In this document: in pieces, positions 55,066 through 64,000 of the stretch | Layout of the letters: each line of letters opens with the position of its first letter | Position numbering within the stretch: the stretch's first letter is position 1 | Source: Bugula neritina | Taxonomy: Eukaryota > Bryozoa > Gymnolaemata > Cheilostomatida > Bugulidae | Assembly: GCA_964035545.1 (NCBI GenBank) | Contig: OZ037765.1 | Coordinates: 18,098,698-18,162,697, forward strand | DNA length: 64,000 nt | Reading direction: 5' to 3' | Made by a program: the position numbers and the translations under genes | The notes under the pieces: generated by a model | Database searches by the model: none | Seen by the model: the letters and a program-made list of their open reading frames with translations, nothing else | What the model was told of the DNA's origin: nothing

Positions 55066-57186
55066 CTATGTTACAGCATTCTTGAGTAAAAATTTACTAC
55101 TATGTCTGCATATGGATAAAAAGTCATTGCGCTTATTGAGGGAAGACAACTGTGGCTTATAAAGAATGAAATATTTTTCCCATGAGCATAGCTGACAGTT
55201 TTTAGTGATGTTGTTGTATGGTTGAGCTTTTCTGAGAATTTTCCAGGATATGGTAAAATCCAGACCTTTGTCTTTTAAGGTCCAGATGTGTTTGCTCAAC
55301 TCAGTTTGCAAGCGCTTGGTTGGGTGTCTGAAGGAAGCAAGGTGGTTGTAGTATCTTGCCTTGAATGCAGTGGAGGAAATTCCTACATATGTTTCGACAG
55401 TATCGTTTGATGGGACGGATACTTTGGCCTGGTACACAATGTTTGGGGTGGTGCATTCTCCTGGAAGCGGGCATGTCTCTACATTTCTACAGTTACAGCC
55501 TGCCTGTGATATAGGGGCGGTGTTGCATTTAGTAACACTTTTGTTGTGAGCAGTGATGGTCTGCTCCAAATTTGGGCAGCAACTGTAGCTGAGTTTGAGT
55601 GTGTTTTTATTAAATATTTTGTGCAGTGGGTGTTTGGTGTGGAATGTATCTTTTGTCAGCTTGAGGAATATGGAGCCGATTTTCGTCTTTACATTGCGGC
55701 TATAAGGTGGATTGTACCAGATGACTCGTCTTTGTCGGATGGGTTTGATGCTTGTATTGGTGTTGTCAGTATAGTCTTTGTATTTGAGTTGGTAATTATA
55801 TCCGCTTTTGGCCAAAGCATCTTGATATTGTGGGATGGCATTGTTGAAAATGGTTTCATTGGTAGATATGTCACAAAGTCTGCGGTTTATAGATTCTGGT
55901 ATGTTTTTCAGTATACTGGGGGGATGGTTAGAGTCTTTGTGTACATACAGAGGGATGTTGTTAGGCTTAGAGTATGGTGTATAATGTTTCTTGACCAGAT
56001 CTAGGGTGACATCTAAATAGTCAGTTGTCTTAATATTAACATCTATGGTGATCTTTAGACCGTGTGACTGGAATAATATGCAGAGATCTTTTTTCAGTCT
56101 TTCAGCTAGTTGTGGTTTAAGATCTGTTACTCCTAGCCCATCATCTCGATATAGACCAATATTAGCTTTGAACTTATTTGAGATTGTACTTAATAAAAAT
56201 AATCCTACCAATTCACATGTTTCAGCACCATCATGTGAGCCCATAGTGACGTCAAACAAATTATCTGATTGTCTTTTACCCCAAAATGAGTTGTCATGCA
56301 CCAATATGGATTTTTTTGTGTGCAATATGATATTCCGTTCGTGGTTGCTGACTGTAGTATGCAAGTTGGCAAAGTCGAGAGCATCTGATAGTAGCTTTGG
56401 CGATATAGATGGATAAAATTCCACAATATCGAACACGATAAAAGAGTGCCTGTTTGTGGTGGTCAAATTGTTAAACCAATGTAAAACTGCAGATGTGCTT
56501 TTCCACTGATTTAGGCCAAGTTTGCTGTTTATCGTTGTATTAATTCTGTCAAGTATTTGTTTACTCACCCTACTTATCTCTGGTTTGGTGGGGTTAATGA
56601 GGCGGCAGGTGGGGTTAGTTATGTAGTTAGCCTTATGGTCCTTGATAGTAATGAAGGCGGGTTTCTTGGCTGTTATAGTGATTCTGTCATCAAGTTCCAA
56701 TTGTTCAGCCATGGCTTTGTCCTCACTAGTGATGTTGGAGACATTGTCATTTGATATTTTCTTATAGGTTTTAGTGATGTTGTTAGTTAAGAGTCTGTCA
56801 TACGATTCTTTGTCCATTTTGTAGAAATTGTTGCTTTTATCTGCAGGCACTATTATATTGTCGCTCTTGGTTATTTTATGCTTGATGTCGGAGGATAGCT
56901 TGTCTTGAAAGGTATTGTGGACGTGTCTAAACTTAACAGATCGGATCATGTCAGCTAATCCTTGCTCGAAACTTTGCATAGCTGTGATCTGTGGTGGGGA
57001 CTTTTTTGACCTGAATCCATAAGTTTCCTTCATGCTAGATCTAGAGTCAGGATTTAGGAAGAAGAAGGCAGCCCATCTCATTTTGATGACTAAAGATTCT
57101 GTGTATTGGATCAGTCTCCGTATATACAGTGATTGTGATGGAATCGGTATATTCATAGTTGAATAATCAAATCTTAGTTGTTCCAT
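55066..57186 (-). CDS. Penelope-like reverse transcriptase with GIY-YIG endonuclease
   Basis: A 706-aa frame starting MEQLRFDYSTMNIPIPS. The reverse transcriptase spans roughly residues 120-400, with FDIVEFYPSIS carrying the first catalytic Asp and LYRDDGLG the catalytic Asp pair. A linker rich in Cys (SCCPN, GCNCRNVETCPLPGEC) leads to the endonuclease, whose motifs NIVYQAKV, YVGISSTAFKARYYNH, SKHIW and the catalytic Glu in WEKYFILYK are in the expected order. It would nick and reverse-transcribe element RNA at the target. The YRDD catalytic motif may help place it in a clade; I did not assign one. No stops or frameshifts. Confidence 0.93.
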   Translation of the reverse strand: MEQLRFDYSTMNIPIPSQSLYIRRLIQYTESLVIKMRWAAFFFLNPDSRSSMKETYGFRSKKSPPQITAMQSFEQGLADMIRSVKFRHVHNTFQDKLSSDIKHKITKSDNIIVPADKSNNFYKMDKESYDRLLTNNITKTYKKISNDNVSNITSEDKAMAEQLELDDRITITAKKPAFITIKDHKANYITNPTCRLINPTKPEISRVSKQILDRINTTINSKLGLNQWKSTSAVLHWFNNLTTTNRHSFIVFDIVEFYPSISPKLLSDALDFANLHTTVSNHERNIILHTKKSILVHDNSFWGKRQSDNLFDVTMGSHDGAETCELVGLFLLSTISNKFKANIGLYRDDGLGVTDLKPQLAERLKKDLCILFQSHGLKITIDVNIKTTDYLDVTLDLVKKHYTPYSKPNNIPLYVHKDSNHPPSILKNIPESINRRLCDISTNETIFNNAIPQYQDALAKSGYNYQLKYKDYTDNTNTSIKPIRQRRVIWYNPPYSRNVKTKIGSIFLKLTKDTFHTKHPLHKIFNKNTLKLSYSCCPNLEQTITAHNKSVTKCNTAPISQAGCNCRNVETCPLPGECTTPNIVYQAKVSVPSNDTVETYVGISSTAFKARYYNHLASFRHPTKRLQTELSKHIWTLKDKGLDFTISWKILRKAQPYNNITKNCQLCSWEKYFILYKPQLSSLNKRNDFLSICRHSSKFLLKNAVT

Positions 57187-57455
57187 TTTGCAGTTTACAA
57201 ATAGAGTGCTCTACTTAAAGGAGCGTAAAATAGTAAAATGGGTGTTTATAAAACGTTACTAGAGTGCTCTATAGAAATAAATCTAGAGTCGTTGTCCTGA
57301 TGATCGTAGCTTGCACTACATAAAACAATATTGTAGTCGATAAAATGAATATATATAAGTTTATTTTTATATCCAAAATTGTATCAGTACCAAATATAAA
57401 TACTCTATTTTTCGAAATATTGAGTTCTTTTGATTCATTTTTTAATTATAGAAAC

Positions 57456-57476
57456 TATATATATATATATATATAT
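57456..57476. repeat. (TA)n at the left edge of the hammerhead repeat
   Basis: About ten TA units lead directly into the first, 5'-truncated hammerhead unit at 57477. Confidence 0.95.
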
Positions 57477-57517
57477 GAGGGGACAAACCCCGAAACAGCT
57501 GCTGTCCACAGATTGAG
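57477..57517 (+). ncRNA. Hammerhead ribozyme, first copy, 5' part missing
   Basis: Stem II (GGGG/CCCC), GAAA, stem III and the GTC cleavage triplet are present. The 5' strand of stem I and the start of CTGATGA are replaced by the TA repeat. It cannot form a complete ribozyme alone. Confidence 0.85.
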
Positions 57518-57731
57518 GTATTATGCTCTCACTTAATGCTCAGCAATGACATTCAGTGATTGAGCTCTCTCACCATGGTCACAAACTCAAGCTGCTAGCA
57601 TTTTGCAAGGCTCGTGACTCCTAGGTGACCCCTAGAGTCACTTGAGCTCTCTGGCTTGAGTTTACACACCTTTTAAATATGCTTTAGTAGAAACATAAGT
57701 TTCTACTATTGCGAAGGTGTGGGCCATGGTA

Positions 57732-57797
57732 CTCTGTTCTGTGCTGATGAGGGGACAAACCCCGAAACAGCTGCACAGCTGCTGTCCACAGATTGAG
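57732..57797 (+). ncRNA. Hammerhead ribozyme, second copy, with extended stem III
   Basis: Complete core: CTGATGA (57744-57750), stem II GGGG-ACAAA-CCCC, GAAA, and a GTC cleavage triplet at 57784-57786. Stem I pairs CTGTG with CACAG and, beyond an internal loop, CTC with GAG. Stem III carries an 8-bp insertion (CACAGCTG) that duplicates local sequence and lengthens its loop. Confidence 0.92.
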
Positions 57798-58011
57798 GTA
57801 TTATGCTCTCACTTAATGCTCAGCAATGACATTCAGTGATTGAGCTCTCTCACCATGGTCACAAACTCAAGCTGCTAGCATTTTGCAAGGCTCGTGACTC
57901 CTAGGTGACCCCTAGAGTCACTTGAGCTCTCTGGCTTGAGTTTACACACCTTTTAAATATGCTTTAGTAGAAACATAAGTTTCTACTATTGCGAAGGTGT
58001 GGGCCATGGTA

Positions 58012-58067
58012 CTCTGTTCTGTGCTGATGAGGGGACAAACCCCGAAACAGCTGCTGTCCACAGATTG

Positions 58068-58069
<2 letters not shown>
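58012..58069 (+). ncRNA. Hammerhead ribozyme, third copy (canonical)
   Basis: Same core as copy 2: CTGATGA at 58024-58030, stem II GGGG/CCCC, GAAA, stem III ACAG/CTGT with a CTG loop, and the GTC cleavage site between 58058 and 58059. Stem I is CTGTG/CACAG plus CTC/GAG across an internal loop. All invariant bases are present. Confidence 0.94.

Positions 58070-58070
<1 letters not shown>

Positions 58071-58128
<58 letters not shown>
58071..58128. repeat. (TA)n at the right edge of the hammerhead repeat
   Basis: About 28 TA units with one interruption start directly after the partial third unit. Confidence 0.95.
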
Positions 58129-59542
58129 GGTTTGATGGCTATATTAAGAGAAAAGAAAAACATGTTAAACTTTTTCTCCAAACGTCTGAATTAACACTTT
58201 AAGATTTACAAGAACATGCTGATTGATATGCCTGTTTAGCTTTCTATATTCAATGACAGATGATATGCAGTACAACCACCCAGCTCACAACTATTATTTG
58301 GTAATAGTTAGCATTTTGTGCAGCGCTTCAGAAGTTTGTAATTCTAGAAAATATCTATTTTATTTTTATTTGTAGCTTTTCAAATCAGCAGCCCACACTC
58401 CAAATCAAACACACAGACTATACAAACATGGAAGATAAAGCATAACACCAGCACTCACAAAACTGCACATTATACAGCTCCATCCTTTTATTACAAGGTC
58501 AATAATTGGTTTATGTCTGTTATTGTGATATCACAGTTTTGATTCATTATTAATTACAATTTTATGCTGCTTTTTACAGCTCATAGTGATTTATTATATT
58601 GACGAGCACAACCCTTAATTTTGCAACATTTTTATGTACATCATTTTAATTATACCACTGTTAGCAGTACAGTCAGTGCTCACCAATATATTATAAGCTA
58701 GAATCTCTTCACCAGCTCTCAAAGCTAACTTTTGGAATAGCAGAACATAAATTTACTGTCAATTAGCTTGCATTTTGGTAAAATGTAGATATACAAATTT
58801 GAAATTTACTATATCACACCCAGTTACAGATATTTAATATCTGTAACTGGGTGTGATATAACATTATAGACAGACACTTTGTTACTGGTAATGTTAATGT
58901 TAATGTTAATCCAAGATCCTCTTCTATACCAGCAACTAATTACCTCATGTTGTTTGCTGATCAATATTTCTGAAATAGAATTGAATTCACTGCCACTACA
59001 CTATAACATTTGTAGCTATTCTAGCCTAGCTAACTAAACAGAGGGTAGCATAATATCCCACTAAGTAGTGAGTACTAGACATCATTATGCTAATGTGCCA
59101 CGCTGAATTATAATATGCTAATAATCAATATACTCTTGAACAGCATCTACTTTATGCATTTAAATGCGAAGCACTGGCTCTCATAAGGTTATACAATTAC
59201 AACAACTAGCTGGAGTTAAGCATTAAACATGATTCCTTGGGGATATACTACAGCATTTTCCTATGAGTTACTGTGTAATATATAAAGCAATAATGATGAA
59301 ACCATCTTCTATATGACTACTATAAATGCATCTACGAAGTATGCCACAATCAGCTGAAAGTTGATACCCAATTATAGGTGAGTGCAGACTTATATCATCC
59401 AGTGATGTTGGTATAGCTATTAGCACATTAGCATTTCTTACATCATAGTAGCAGTAATTAGTAGAAATCTATTGCTTAAGTATATTTACTGTTTCTATAA
59501 CATTATTATATACAGCTCATTAGACCTAATCTCTACCAGGCC
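58129..59542. other. Intergenic stretch with one perfect inverted repeat
   Basis: No exon recognised before the ATG at 59543. It contains the 51-bp palindrome listed separately, and a short GTTAAT repeat near 58890. Confidence 0.5.
58810..58860. repeat. 51-bp perfect inverted repeat (25-bp arms, 1-bp centre)
   Basis: The left arm (58810-58834) and right arm (58836-58860) are exact complements, containing CACCCAGTTACAGATA. It could extrude as a cruciform or be a head-to-head MITE end. The one-base spacer argues against a normal microRNA precursor. Confidence 0.95.
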
Positions 59543-62500
59543 ATGGATACTGCATCTAAATACAAACAGACTAGAAAGGTTAGCACAGAGTCAGCATCTG
59601 AGAGGAATCATTCAGTCGCAAGCGTAGAGCATTCTGAATCCAACACGGAGTTGCCTGGATCTTGCACTAAACAGTCAACATATATCACAACACAGTCCTC
59701 TTTCAACTCTGAAGTTGCAAAAGTAAGTCACTTTATCACATGCCGTTATGCTGTTGGGTGAAAATAATCTATTATAAGTTATATTGCATAATCAGCTACG
59801 TCAAGGAATTGTTATGTTAAAACCAAATAGTTTTGTTTGCCAATAAGCAAATACCAAACCACATACTAATGTTTATTATTAGTGATTAAAACTAAAGGCT
59901 ATAATATAATCTGTAAATACTATATCGTAGTTATAGTTGTCATAATAAGCAATTTTATTCACAATGAAAGCACAGCTTTTTAGTTAAGGTGTTTTAATTT
60001 TTAGTAAAATAACTTTCACCCAAGTTTTTTTAAATGTTTTAAATGCAGCATACTTCTTCATCGCCCAAAATTTCTTTCGAGTAATAAATGTGAGATTTCA
60101 AGAACTTCAGTTAAATTAGCTGCATAAATCTCTCACTATAAAAGCCTCGTTATCAGGGTCTATGTTATTTAAGAACAAGTCCTATATCCAGTGTTATTTG
60201 ATTTTAAAATGTAAATAGCTTTATTTTCTTGTTGCACACTAGTATAGTTTAGGAATCGTAGCATAAAAGCTTCCTGTAAACTATTAAATACAAGCATATG
60301 ATTAATAAACAATTAATAGACCAATACTATTATTCCTATAAATCAACTTAAAATTGTACTAATCATATCATAACCATGCAATTTAGTGGAAAATAGCAAG
60401 CATATATATAATAATAATAAAGCCTTGTGATCATGTGATGATAATAATGTCTTTAAAACCAGCTGATGAATTTCATCAGTTGGCTTTGATTTCATTCAGA
60501 GTTGGACTCTTACTAAACTAATGTATTTATATTGTTCAATTGCAAAAAATATATTGGTTTCCATTGTCACAGCCAAGTTAGGCATTACTCCCTGACTATA
60601 TTATATATTTTTTAACTTTTTAAACCGGACCCAAGGTTCACTTCAAAAGGTGCCCAGCACTAGTTGATAGCCAAATATATTTATTTTCATATCAGCCAAT
60701 CATAAGTACGTGGTCCAGAACATTTCTTGTAAATTATTGCCAATAACTCTTTATAAATAACTTGAAACATAAATTTTTCAAGATGGGATTATTTTTACAT
60801 TTTCAACAAGTTTAATTTTTAACCTGTAAACTACCAGTTAATAAACTTGTCTCAAAATGAGCTTTAAAGTACAAAACATATAATTAAACCTTATGCCTGG
60901 TTCACACTGCAGCAACAAGTTCATCACTTGTCATACAGCAGTCAGTGTGATATATAGTAGCACTATCACAGTAACAGATTTTAGATCACAGAGGTCTGCT
61001 CTAGCAGATGCATTCAAGTGTTCTGCTATTCAGACACATTTTTTGTATTCAGCTGCAAACCAATTTTATTATTTGTTATCTGAGTGTTGATTGGGATTAT
61101 TATTAGTTGATTAGAAATTTATCAATCCCAAACAGCATTTTACAAATTATATTGATAAATTTTACTAATTGCATTAATAAAGTTGGCTAAATTGTGTTAG
61201 GTAACATAGTTAAATTATCCTAGTAAAGTTGTTGCCGTTTTGGCTATATTATTATTAATTTTATTCTTATTTCCATTCTTAACTTAATGACTGGTTTTCA
61301 ATAAGAAGTTCTGGGCTGAAGATCTCTGAAGAACTACTAAAATGAATTAGTGAGCAGTTTTCAGACTAGTAAAGTAGAGTAATAGGGCTGTAGATTATTC
61401 TGTTGTCCAATCATGATGCAGCAGTTGTATGAGGTCAGCCCCAAACTTTCAAGTCAAGTAAAACACACAGGTCTTGGAAGTTGTCAATCCCTTTGCTTTA
61501 CTTAACACCTACGAATGGGATTTGTGCCAATTTGAGAACAACCTATATAAATGAAAGTAGCAGAATGCCATATAAATGTGAAAAAAACACTTTAAATATG
61601 GTTTGCTGTCGATTCCACCACAACTGTTTTGGGTAGTTGATTATATGTGAATAGCCCGATTAATTTTTTCAAGTCCAAGTCTTGTTATTGCTTTAAAATA
61701 AATGAATAATTATACATTATCAATTTTGAAAATTTTAAACTATCCTTTTAAATATCTTGGAAATACTACTCATGCAAACAAATAATGACAATAAAAATCA
61801 AATTGTCTTTTATTTGCACCAATAAATGTGTGAAATAAACTAATTGTTTTCATCACATGTTTGCAAACTATAACAATATACTCTATTATAATATAGTTTA
61901 TATTATTAGAGCCCAGATTTACCTCCTTCAATGACAGAAAATGGTGCAGCAATAAAAGAAGAAGTTGAACTCACTACCATGGAAAATGCAACTAGCTTAA
62001 ACAACCTTATACGGGTGGCAGCTGCTGAGACCCTCACTTCTAAACCAGCTTTTACCCATGATCAAGCTAACAGTATAGGTAAGGTAACAGTATAGGTAAG
62101 GTAACAAGTATAGGTAAGGTAACAAGTATAGGTAAGGTAACAGTATAGGTAAGGTAACAGTGTAGGTAAGGTAACAGTGTAGGTAAGGTAACAGTATAGG
62201 TAAGGTAACAGTATAGGTAAGGTAACAGTATAGGTAAGGTAACAGTATAGGTAAGGTAACAGTGTAGGTAAGGTAACAGTGTAGGTAAGGTAGCAGTGCA
62301 GGTAGGGTAGTAGTGCAGGTAAGGTAACAGTGTTATTATAGGTAAGGTAACAGTGTAGGTAAGGTAGCAGTGCAGGTAGGGTAGTAGTGCAGGTAAGGTA
62401 ACAGTGTTATTATAGGTAAGGTAGCAGTGTAAATATATATACAGCATATAGCTTAAGTACTGCACAGGCTCTACTCACATGTATGTAATTTAAGAATCAA

Positions 62501-64000
62501 CTGTTTTAAAGGAAGATCACTTTCTACTCTTTTTAATAAAATTATGTTTTTTATAAAATTTTCTATTACTAACATTTTTCTAGCAATAAATAGCCTATGT
62601 ACAATCATTATCGTCATAGCTGTGCCCTTTTCAAGTTAGCATAAATTATTGATTTTTAATTCTACAGTTGAATATGTTGAAAAATCTGCAAGTTGCTAGT
62701 CTTTACATCAAACACCAAACTAGAATACAGCTAGAAGTCGTTTTCATGAAATTTTGTGGATTTGTTGAATATATTATCAACATGCTTCATTTGCGGCGTA
62801 TTTCAGGGAACAAAGGCTATCCAATAAACAATGCTGCAGAGAGTATTTGTGTGTCAGCACAAGCAGCGCCAAACTTAATATTTGCACAGCCTCAGTTCAC
62901 GGGAGCATCTGGACACCCGCAACTCTTTATAGCTGGACCCAACCCGCCTCAGACTGGTGGCATGTCGTATCCACAGATACTTATTCCTATCAACCCTTCA
63001 CCTCACATTCAGCCAAACCTTGGTATTGCTTACTGTTTATTTTAAGTCAGCTCAGTGATTAAGCCGTGTGTTATACTGCAGCTAAGAGTAGTATGCAATG
63101 AGTTGACAATAATTAGCATTAGTTGTATAATTCCACGAACTCCAATGTCGAATGAAAACCATCATCAGCATGAGTACAAAATTTATTATAAAATATCATT
63201 TTTGAGTATATAACTTCCAAAAAATGTGCAGATAATAACTAAGATATATAACTACGCATCTAATGACAGTATAGAAACAAGATGTATGCATGCATCTAAA
63301 ATTCTTGTGACTTTTGCAACTGGTAAGTAAAAGTAAAGATCACAAGTGATGAAGCTTGCTGCAACTGTTTAAATATAAATAGCTTACTAAAAATGAATTA
63401 AATTAATTCAATTATGCTCCAGCCACATATTACACATGGTAAATGCAAAGAAAATAACATGGTTAAATAGTAGCTGTGGTATAGGTTACTCAGTTATAAT
63501 TGCTTATCAATACATGCATATTATGTTAGATTGCTGCGTTTAACACTATTTTTCAGATTTTGGGGCCTTTGGGAGAATGCTGAAAAATAGTCACTATATA
63601 CCTTTGGGCCACTACAACTAAACTTGACAATGCTTAATGTAATTATTGTTGATAGTGTCTCATACACACTATTTATCTAAGAAGATTGATTCATAACACA
63701 GTTTCATCTGGTTACCCCAGCATATCCCTAACTCAAAATTAAAACAATGGCTAAAATCTGATAGCTATACTGGCATTAAAATTAATTGTTATGATTTTAA
63801 ACATAATTATATATACAATACAAAGGAAAGTGGGTAAAAATCTTCAACAAAGATGCCTTGTTTTTATAATAATTACTGCTGGAAATGATCAATCATATAT
63901 CCATATTATACTCTTTCAGGTCAACAAGTTTCTGCCCCGCAGTTCATCACCATTCCAGCCTCTCCTATTCAGTTCCTAGCCAATCAGCCTATCATTGCAG
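59543..64000 (+). CDS. 5' part of an unrecognised Ser-, Gln- and Pro-rich protein gene (runs off the window)
   Basis: Exons with continuous phase: 59543-59722, 61910-62078, 62807-63022 and 63920-64000 (continues). They encode about 215 residues. Exon 1 starts MDTASKYKQTRK and is Ser/Glu/His-rich. Exon 2 is acidic then Thr/Ala-rich. Exons 3 and 4 have hydrophobic-Gln-Pro stretches such as NLIFAQPQFTGASGHPQLF, SYPQILIPINPS, and PQFITIPASPIQFLAN. Such low-complexity activation-type regions precede the DNA-binding domain in POU/Oct-type and other transcription factors, but no DNA-binding domain lies in the window. I do not assign a family. The exon 2 donor is the first unit of a minisatellite of donor motifs. 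Confidence 0.7.
60459..60484. repeat. Short inverted repeat in intron 1
   Basis: CCAGCTGATGAA and its near-complement TCATCAGTTGG form a compact hairpin inside the first intron of the gene at 59543. It contains CTGATGA but no GAAA partner strand, so it is not a hammerhead. Confidence 0.6.
62071..62432 (+). repeat. 17-bp minisatellite of about 20 units, each a consensus splice donor
   Basis: The unit is GTAAGGTAACAGTATAG. I count 20 units, 18 with AG-GTAAGG and 2 with AG-GTAGGG. The distal part shows a higher-order repeat: a block of four units ending in GTGTTATTATAG occurs twice. The first unit supplies the donor of the exon ending at 62078, so the array sits at the very start of intron 2. 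Confidence 0.95.

Larger units (their letters stand above)
54870..57340 (-). mobile_element. Penelope-like retroelement (EN-positive)
   Basis: A single intact 706-aa frame on the minus strand encodes a reverse transcriptase followed by a C-terminal GIY-YIG endonuclease. A hammerhead ribozyme lies about 100 bp past the stop codon. These three traits together define canonical Penelope-like elements. The 5' limit is estimated from the start of ordinary AT-rich DNA. I found no second hammerhead upstream of the reading frame, so the 5' pLTR is truncated or unrecognisable. Confidence 0.9.
57477..58070 (+). mobile_element. Retrozyme-like tandem repeat (two full units plus partial third)
   Basis: Units begin at 57477, 57749 and 58029. 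The first two are full (272 and 280 bp) and nearly identical, differing mainly by an 8-bp insertion in the second. The third stops after about 42 bp. Each junction contains a type I hammerhead ribozyme. There is no coding capacity, and several inverted repeats suggest a folded RNA (for example AGTAGAAAC with GTTTCTACT, and ACACCTT with AAGGTGT). TA microsatellites bound both sides. This architecture matches metazoan retrozymes, non-autonomous elements whose RNA self-cleaves into monomers that circularise. Cleavage would fall after 57506, 57786 and 58058, releasing 280- and 272-nt monomers. Confidence 0.88.

Noticed and set aside
55361-56754. Several plus-strand open frames within 55.3-56.8 kb
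   Set aside because: They are the antisense of the intact Penelope-like frame and show no domain of their own.
57308-57330. CTGATGA on the plus strand as a further hammerhead
   Set aside because: A short stem II is possible, but the required GAAA and stem III do not follow.
57999-58202. Short open frame containing GTNPETAAVHRLRY
   Set aside because: It reads through the hammerhead stems and the TA repeat; the recurrence of the peptide reflects the tandem ribozyme, not a protein.
62067-62465. 132-codon minus-strand frame rich in Leu-Pro-Tyr
   Set aside because: It is the translation of the 17-bp minisatellite on the antisense strand.

Overview
This is AT-rich, intron-dense animal nuclear DNA. 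Every host gene is split into many short exons joined by short GT-AG introns, and the genes (gamma-tubulin, NOL10, GSK3, LRRC58, PEX19) are conserved metazoan housekeeping or signalling genes. The mix of a CR1/L2/Jockey-like LINE, a Penelope-like element, hammerhead-ribozyme tandem repeats, a tRNA-derived SINE, a MITE family and a Ty3/Gypsy remnant suggests a marine invertebrate, plausibly a lophotrochozoan. The species cannot be fixed from sequence alone.

Layout. 1-2076: a 5'-truncated LINE copy, then sequence downstream of gamma-tubulin. 2077-14761 (-): gamma-tubulin in 12 exons; its 5.2-kb last-but-one intron holds an apparently intact LINE in antisense. 14762-17385: AT-rich, cryptically simple intergenic DNA. 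18222-25752 (+): NOL10 in 17 exons. 30934-33797 (+): GSK3, all but its first coding exon. 34559-35950 (-): LRRC58, convergent with GSK3. 36413-36626: SINE. 39414-41910 (+): PEX19. 42162-49387 (-): an 11-exon gene of unknown identity (about 518 aa), tail to tail with PEX19, with a SINE and two MITEs in its introns. 49977-51787 (+): GC-richer remnant of the 3' part of a Ty3/Gypsy retrotransposon. 53787-54167: a 381-bp CA microsatellite. 54870-57340 (-): a Penelope-like element with an intact RT plus GIY-YIG reading frame and a hammerhead ribozyme in its 3' flank. 57477-58070 (+): a tandem hammerhead repeat resembling a metazoan retrozyme, bounded on both sides by TA microsatellites. 59543-64000 (+): the 5' part of an unrecognised Ser-, Gln- and Pro-rich gene whose second intron begins inside a minisatellite made of splice-donor motifs.

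The host genes are unrelated in function and form no operon. The main biological interest is the roughly 3-kb neighbourhood 54.8-58.1 kb. It places an apparently autonomous Penelope-like element, carrying one class of hammerhead, beside a non-autonomous circular-RNA-type repeat carrying another. Two further points stand out: a hexamer-periodic sequence that runs through the PEX19 coding exon, and the array of consensus 5' splice sites at 62.1 kb. All exon models were built by hand from conserved protein sequence, splice consensus and phase continuity. None was checked against transcripts.
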